DNA of 7,845 nucleotides from Flavobacterium sp. (GTDB lineage: Bacteria > Bacteroidota > Bacteroidia > Flavobacteriales > Flavobacteriaceae). The position numbers and the translations under genes are program-made. The stretch lies in assembly GCA_019105125.1 (NCBI GenBank), contig JAHRWO010000227.1:1-7845 (forward strand). Direction: 5' to 3'. Of this stretch, positions 5,178-7,845 are shown piece by piece (the first letter of the stretch is position 1; each line of letters opens with the position of its first letter). The notes under the pieces are model-generated. The model ran no database searches. It was not told the DNA's origin and was given only the letters and a program-made list of their open reading frames with translations.

Positions 5178-6594
5178 ACAATAAAGTCTTCGGACAAACA
5201 TATTCTGTTTTAGGTAATGAAGATGTTTTTGCAATTTCATTAAATCCTCCTGTAACATCTACAAAATTATCATATCCTCTTTGTTTTAAAATAGAAGCTG
5301 CAATCATACTGCGATAACCACCAGCGCAGTAAATCACAAAGGATTTATCTTTAGGAAAACTATCTAACTTAGCATTCAATTGATTCAATGGAATATTGAC
5401 GGAATGTAACAGGTGTTCCGAATCAAATTCACTTTTCTTACGAACATCAAAAAGTAGAACCTGCTCTTTTTTGAACCACTCTTCCAACTCTGTACCTGAG
5501 ATTCTTTTTAAAGTATCAATTTCTTTAGCTGATTGTTTCCATGATGAAAATCCACCTTCTAAATACCCTATAGTATTATCATATCCTACTCTTGAAAGTC
5601 GGATCATACATTCTTCCTCCCTACCCGGTTCGGTTACCAAAAGAATTGCCTGATTGATATCAGTTATCATCTCTCCTACCCACATAGCAAAACTGCCATC
5701 GATACCAATATTAATACTATTTGGAATAAACGCTTTTGCAAAATCATTTGCATTTCTGGTATCTAAAATTAAAGCACCAGACACATTCGCTAAAGCTTCA
5801 AATTCATTTGGATGTAGAGGTTTCTTTGCTTTTTCAATTACTTTATCTAAGGATTCATATCCTTTTAAATTTAGCAATACATTTTTTGGAAAATAACCTG
5901 GCGGCGTTGTCAATCCCGTAAGTAATTCATTTACAAACTCGTCTTCTGTCATATCTGGTCGAAGCGCATAATTGGTTCGCTTTTGATTGCCTAAAGTATC
6001 TGTAGTTTCCTTACTCATGTTTTTTCCACAAGCACTACCCGCACCATGATTGGGATACACAATTAAATCATCTGAAAGCGGCAAGATTTTTTCACGGAGT
6101 GAACGATACAATAAGCGAGCTAATTTATCCTGAGTTAAATCGGCAACTACGTGTTGGGCCAAATCAGGGCGACCAACATCACCAATAAACAAGGTATCAC
6201 CTGATATGATTCCGTGTTCCTTATCGTTTTCATCAATCAACAAGTACGTTGTACTTTCCATGGTATGACCAGGTGTATGAATGGCTTTTATTTTATAATT
6301 TCCAATGGTAAAAATTTGACCATCAGCAGCAATTAAAGCTTCATAATTAGGGTTTGCAGTTGGTCCAAATACAATTTGAGCTCCCGTTTTGGCTTTTAAA
6401 TCCAAATGACCGCTCACAAAATCGGCATGAAAATGGGTTTCAAAAACATATTTGATTTTGGCATTATCTTTTTTGGCACGGTCGATATAAGGTTGGACTT
6501 CGCGTAATGGATCAAAAATAGCAGCTTCACCATTATTTTCTATGTAATAAGCAGCATGCGCAATACAACCTGTATAGATTTGTTCTACTTTCAT
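5176..6594 (-). CDS. CstB-like persulfide dioxygenase fused to two rhodanese domains
   Basis: The 472-residue protein has an N-terminal metallo-beta-lactamase-fold domain (about 1-245) of the persulfide dioxygenase/ETHE1 type: THFHAD (53-58), TPGH (107-110), SGDTLF (131-136) and YPNHGAG (180-186). By family knowledge His54, His110 and Asp133 would hold the mononuclear iron. Two rhodanese domains follow. The first (about 265-355) has VTEPGREEE where the active-site Cys loop should be and so lacks the catalytic cysteine. The second (about 365-460) has CAGGYRS with Cys423. This order matches Staphylococcus CstB, which turns persulfides and polysulfides into thiosulfate in the cytoplasm; Cys189 in GSACGK may match its extra reactive Cys. 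It has no signal peptide. The 79-base spacer after the NlpC/P60 gene holds its own promoter and palindrome. Substrate choice is inference from the family. Confidence 0.92.
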   Translation of the reverse strand: MKVEQIYTGCIAHAAYYIENNGEAAIFDPLREVQPYIDRAKKDNAKIKYVFETHFHADFVSGHLDLKAKTGAQIVFGPTANPNYEALIAADGQIFTIGNYKIKAIHTPGHTMESTTYLLIDENDKEHGIISGDTLFIGDVGRPDLAQHVVADLTQDKLARLLYRSLREKILPLSDDLIVYPNHGAGSACGKNMSKETTDTLGNQKRTNYALRPDMTEDEFVNELLTGLTTPPGYFPKNVLLNLKGYESLDKVIEKAKKPLHPNEFEALANVSGALILDTRNANDFAKAFIPNSINIGIDGSFAMWVGEMITDINQAILLVTEPGREEECMIRLSRVGYDNTIGYLEGGFSSWKQSAKEIDTLKRISGTELEEWFKKEQVLLFDVRKKSEFDSEHLLHSVNIPLNQLNAKLDSFPKDKSFVIYCAGGYRSMIAASILKQRGYDNFVDVTGGFNEIAKTSSLPKTEYVCPKTLL

Positions 6595-6596
6595 AA

Positions 6597-6616
6597 CGTA
6601 ACTTTTAGAGGTTACG
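6597..6616. promoter_or_regulatory. Dyad CGTAAC-N8-GTTACG over the predicted start point
   Basis: A perfect 6+6 inverted repeat with an 8-base spacer lies between the -7 box (it overlaps its last two bases) and the ATG at 6594, spanning the predicted start point near 6610. That is a usual place for a repressor operator. Only the second half would be inside the mRNA, so an RNA hairpin is unlikely. It could be chance, as each half-site is short. Confidence 0.35.
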
Positions 6617-6622
6617 AATTTA
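6615..6622 (-). promoter_or_regulatory. -7 box (TAAATTCG) of the persulfide dioxygenase gene
   Basis: On the minus strand TAAATTCG differs from TAnnTTTG at one base. The predicted start point near 6610 gives a leader of about 16 bases. It lies exactly 22 bases downstream of the palindrome at 6645-6658 and has no clear -33 element. Confidence 0.5.
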
Positions 6623-6644
6623 CAGGCTAACAGTTAGAAGTAAA

Positions 6645-6658
6645 ATGATAAATATCAT
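6645..6658. promoter_or_regulatory. Crp/Fnr-type palindrome upstream of the persulfide dioxygenase gene
   Basis: ATGATAAATATCAT is a perfect inverted repeat. As TGAT-N4-ATCA it matches the core of the E. coli FNR site and differs from TTGAT-N4-ATCAA only in the outermost base pair. It shares the pattern ATGAYA-WW-TRTCAT with the palindrome at 4815-4828, and its centre is near -41.5 from the predicted start point. Confidence 0.6.
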
Positions 6659-6659
6659 G

Positions 6660-6684
6660 TAGAAAACCATCGATTAGTTTTCTA
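6660..6684 (-). terminator. Hairpin across the NlpC/P60 stop codon (weak terminator candidate)
   Basis: TAGAAAAC (6684-6677 read on the minus strand) pairs perfectly with GTTTTCTA (6667-6660), with a 9-base loop containing the TAA stop. The stem is AT-rich and no U-run follows, so it is at best a weak terminator or an mRNA 3'-end stabiliser. Confidence 0.35.
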
Positions 6685-7845
6685 AAACACGATTAATTTG
6701 AATGAAACGTCTTTTATAATAAGGTTCTTCCGTAGATGAAATTATAACTCCCGCTTGAACCGAAGAATGAATAAATTTAATTTCATCTCCGTTAATCTCA
6801 GTAATCATTCCTACATGGTTGATACTTCCTCTTCCGTTTGTAGTAAAAAAGATTAAATCGCCTTTTCTAGCCTGACTCCTATCGATTTTATACCCAGCAC
6901 CAACAGCCATTGAACTAGAAGAACGTGGCAGCGTCATATCGATGTGCTTAAAAGTGGTAAACATCAAACCCGAGCAATCAAACCCAGCGCTTGAAGTTCC
7001 ACCTCCTCTGTAGCGCGTACCTAAATGTTGAGAGGCCTTAGCAATTAAGAAATCAATTTTTGACATATGTTCAAGAGAGATTTCTTCTTCAAATTTTGGC
7101 GCTTTTGCAGCTTCATTTTGGTGATTTACTACTTCTAAATTTCCTTTTTTAACGATGACTTCATAACCAATAGGTAAATTAGCTATTATTTCAGGATTCA
7201 TTTCTTCCAAATCCCTAACGCTAACTTTATATTTTCTAGATAGTTTATATAAGGTTTCACCTTTACTAACAGTATGTACGTGATTACCTATTTCATCTAT
7301 ACACAAATTAGCATCTATGTTGATTAGTGGTGACGTTTCAACAGTTTCTTGTTTTACCACCAATTTTTGGTCTTCCTTTTTCTTTTCTTTTTGTTCTTCA
7401 AGTGCTACCTTTTGCTCTAGCTTAGTAGATTCTTGTGTTTGATTTGGTGTTTTTACTTTAGGTTTAGCTGATTCTTTTTTGACCGAAATAAGAATCTTAT
7501 CACCTATCTGCATAGTTTCAGCCTTAACATCAGGATTCAATTCTTTTAACTTTTCCAAGCTGATGTCATATATTTTGGCAATCTTATATAAAGACTCACC
7601 AGAAGCAACGATATGAGTCTCTGGATTTGCATTTTTTGTAACCTCTTTTTCCTTTGAAGTCTTAGAATTTGATTTCTTATTTGGAATCAACAAAACCGTT
7701 TTTAATTGAAGTAAAGTACCTTTAGCTTTTGGATTTAATTCATAAATGTCGGATTCACTTACATCATATTTTTTAGCAATGGAATAGATGGATTCACCAG
7801 AAACCACGGTATGTTTAATGGTTTTTTGAGCAAATAAAGAACAAC
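6674..7845 (-). CDS. LysM x3 - NlpC/P60 cell-wall hydrolase (5' end outside the window)
   Basis: The visible 389 residues begin inside a signal peptide: the first complete codons read CSLFAQKTIKHTVVSGES, with likely cleavage at A-Q. The gene therefore starts upstream of the right edge, and a GTG at 7807 is an internal Val, not the start. Three LysM peptidoglycan-binding domains follow (visible residues about 11-55, 77-121 and 188-232). A Lys/Glu/Gln-rich linker (about 123-172) separates the second and third. The C-terminal NlpC/P60 domain (about 262-389) carries the catalytic set Cys290 (FDCSG), His343 (NHVGM) and His359 (FIHSS). By family this is a periplasmic endopeptidase that cuts peptide cross-links in peptidoglycan, typically between D-Glu and diaminopimelate. 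It lies 79 bases upstream of the persulfide dioxygenase gene on the same strand, but the spacer carries a separate promoter. Confidence 0.93.
   Translation of the reverse strand, partial: CSLFAQKTIKHTVVSGESIYSIAKKYDVSESDIYELNPKAKGTLLQLKTVLLIPNKKSNSKTSKEKEVTKNANPETHIVASGESLYKIAKIYDISLEKLKELNPDVKAETMQIGDKILISVKKESAKPKVKTPNQTQESTKLEQKVALEEQKEKKKEDQKLVVKQETVETSPLINIDANLCIDEIGNHVHTVSKGETLYKLSRKYKVSVRDLEEMNPEIIANLPIGYEVIVKKGNLEVVNHQNEAAKAPKFEEEISLEHMSKIDFLIAKASQHLGTRYRGGGTSSAGFDCSGLMFTTFKHIDMTLPRSSSSMAVGAGYKIDRSQARKGDLIFFTTNGRGSINHVGMITEINGDEIKFIHSSVQAGVIISSTEEPYYKRRFIQINRVLEN

Noticed and set aside
5129..5921. Four plus-strand frames opposite the persulfide dioxygenase gene
   Set aside because: All are antisense shadows of a well-supported 472-residue gene, and the first spans the terminator.
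6645..6658. Palindrome ATGATAAATATCAT as a transcription terminator for the NlpC/P60 gene
   Set aside because: As RNA it would give only a 5-pair AU stem with a 4-base loop and no proper U-run, and the related palindrome at 4815 occupies the same position relative to a promoter.
7805..7807. GTG as the start of the LysM-NlpC/P60 protein
   Set aside because: The frame stays open to the window edge and encodes the end of a signal peptide and the first residues of the first LysM domain, so the true start is outside.
1..7845. Defence, phage, integron or toxin-antitoxin system
   Set aside because: Every gene is a recognisable housekeeping, envelope or sulfur-metabolism gene or a small conserved-type protein; no recombinase, nuclease pair, attachment site or direct-repeat border is visible.

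Overview
The window reads as chromosomal DNA of a Flavobacterium-like member of the Bacteroidota. It is AT-rich. Several intergenic spacers carry the Bacteroidota-type -7 element TAnnTTTG, and genes start without Shine-Dalgarno sequences. Gene content fits the group: an archaeal/eukaryotic-type prolyl-tRNA synthetase, an OmpP1/FadL-type outer membrane protein, several secreted proteins cleaved before Gln, and one lipoprotein. There are no tRNA or rRNA genes, no CRISPR array, no insertion sequence and no phage genes. No gene-free stretch exceeds 300 bases; the longest is the 202-base gap at 2921-3122.

Left part (1-2973): the 5' end of proS runs leftward. Facing away from it is a two-gene unit of a low-complexity Trp/Gly/Arg/Asn-rich lipoprotein and an OmpP1/FadL-like barrel, closed by a strong hairpin terminator. 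The two divergent promoters are packed so tightly that their -7 boxes lie 2 bases apart. Middle part (2974-4804): a GC-rich intergenic repeat, then a promoter, rimO (ribosomal protein S12 methylthiotransferase) and a 5-base-spaced gene for a small exported helical protein.

Right part (4805-7845): a small DUF465/YdcH-like gene on the plus strand converges on a CstB-like gene on the minus strand, which encodes a persulfide dioxygenase fused to a degenerate and an intact rhodanese domain. They share a bidirectional terminator. Upstream of the sulfur gene, on the same strand, lies a LysM x3 plus NlpC/P60 cell-wall hydrolase whose 5' end is outside the window.

I see no clearly new multi-gene system. 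The most interesting signal is regulatory. The DUF465-like gene and the persulfide dioxygenase fusion are each preceded by a 14-base Crp/Fnr-type palindrome (ATGAYA-WW-TRTCAT), and in both cases exactly 22 bases separate the palindrome from a -7 box. That places the palindrome near -41.5, the class II activator position, and suggests one regulator switches on both convergent genes. The persulfide dioxygenase promoter also has a second dyad across its predicted start point.
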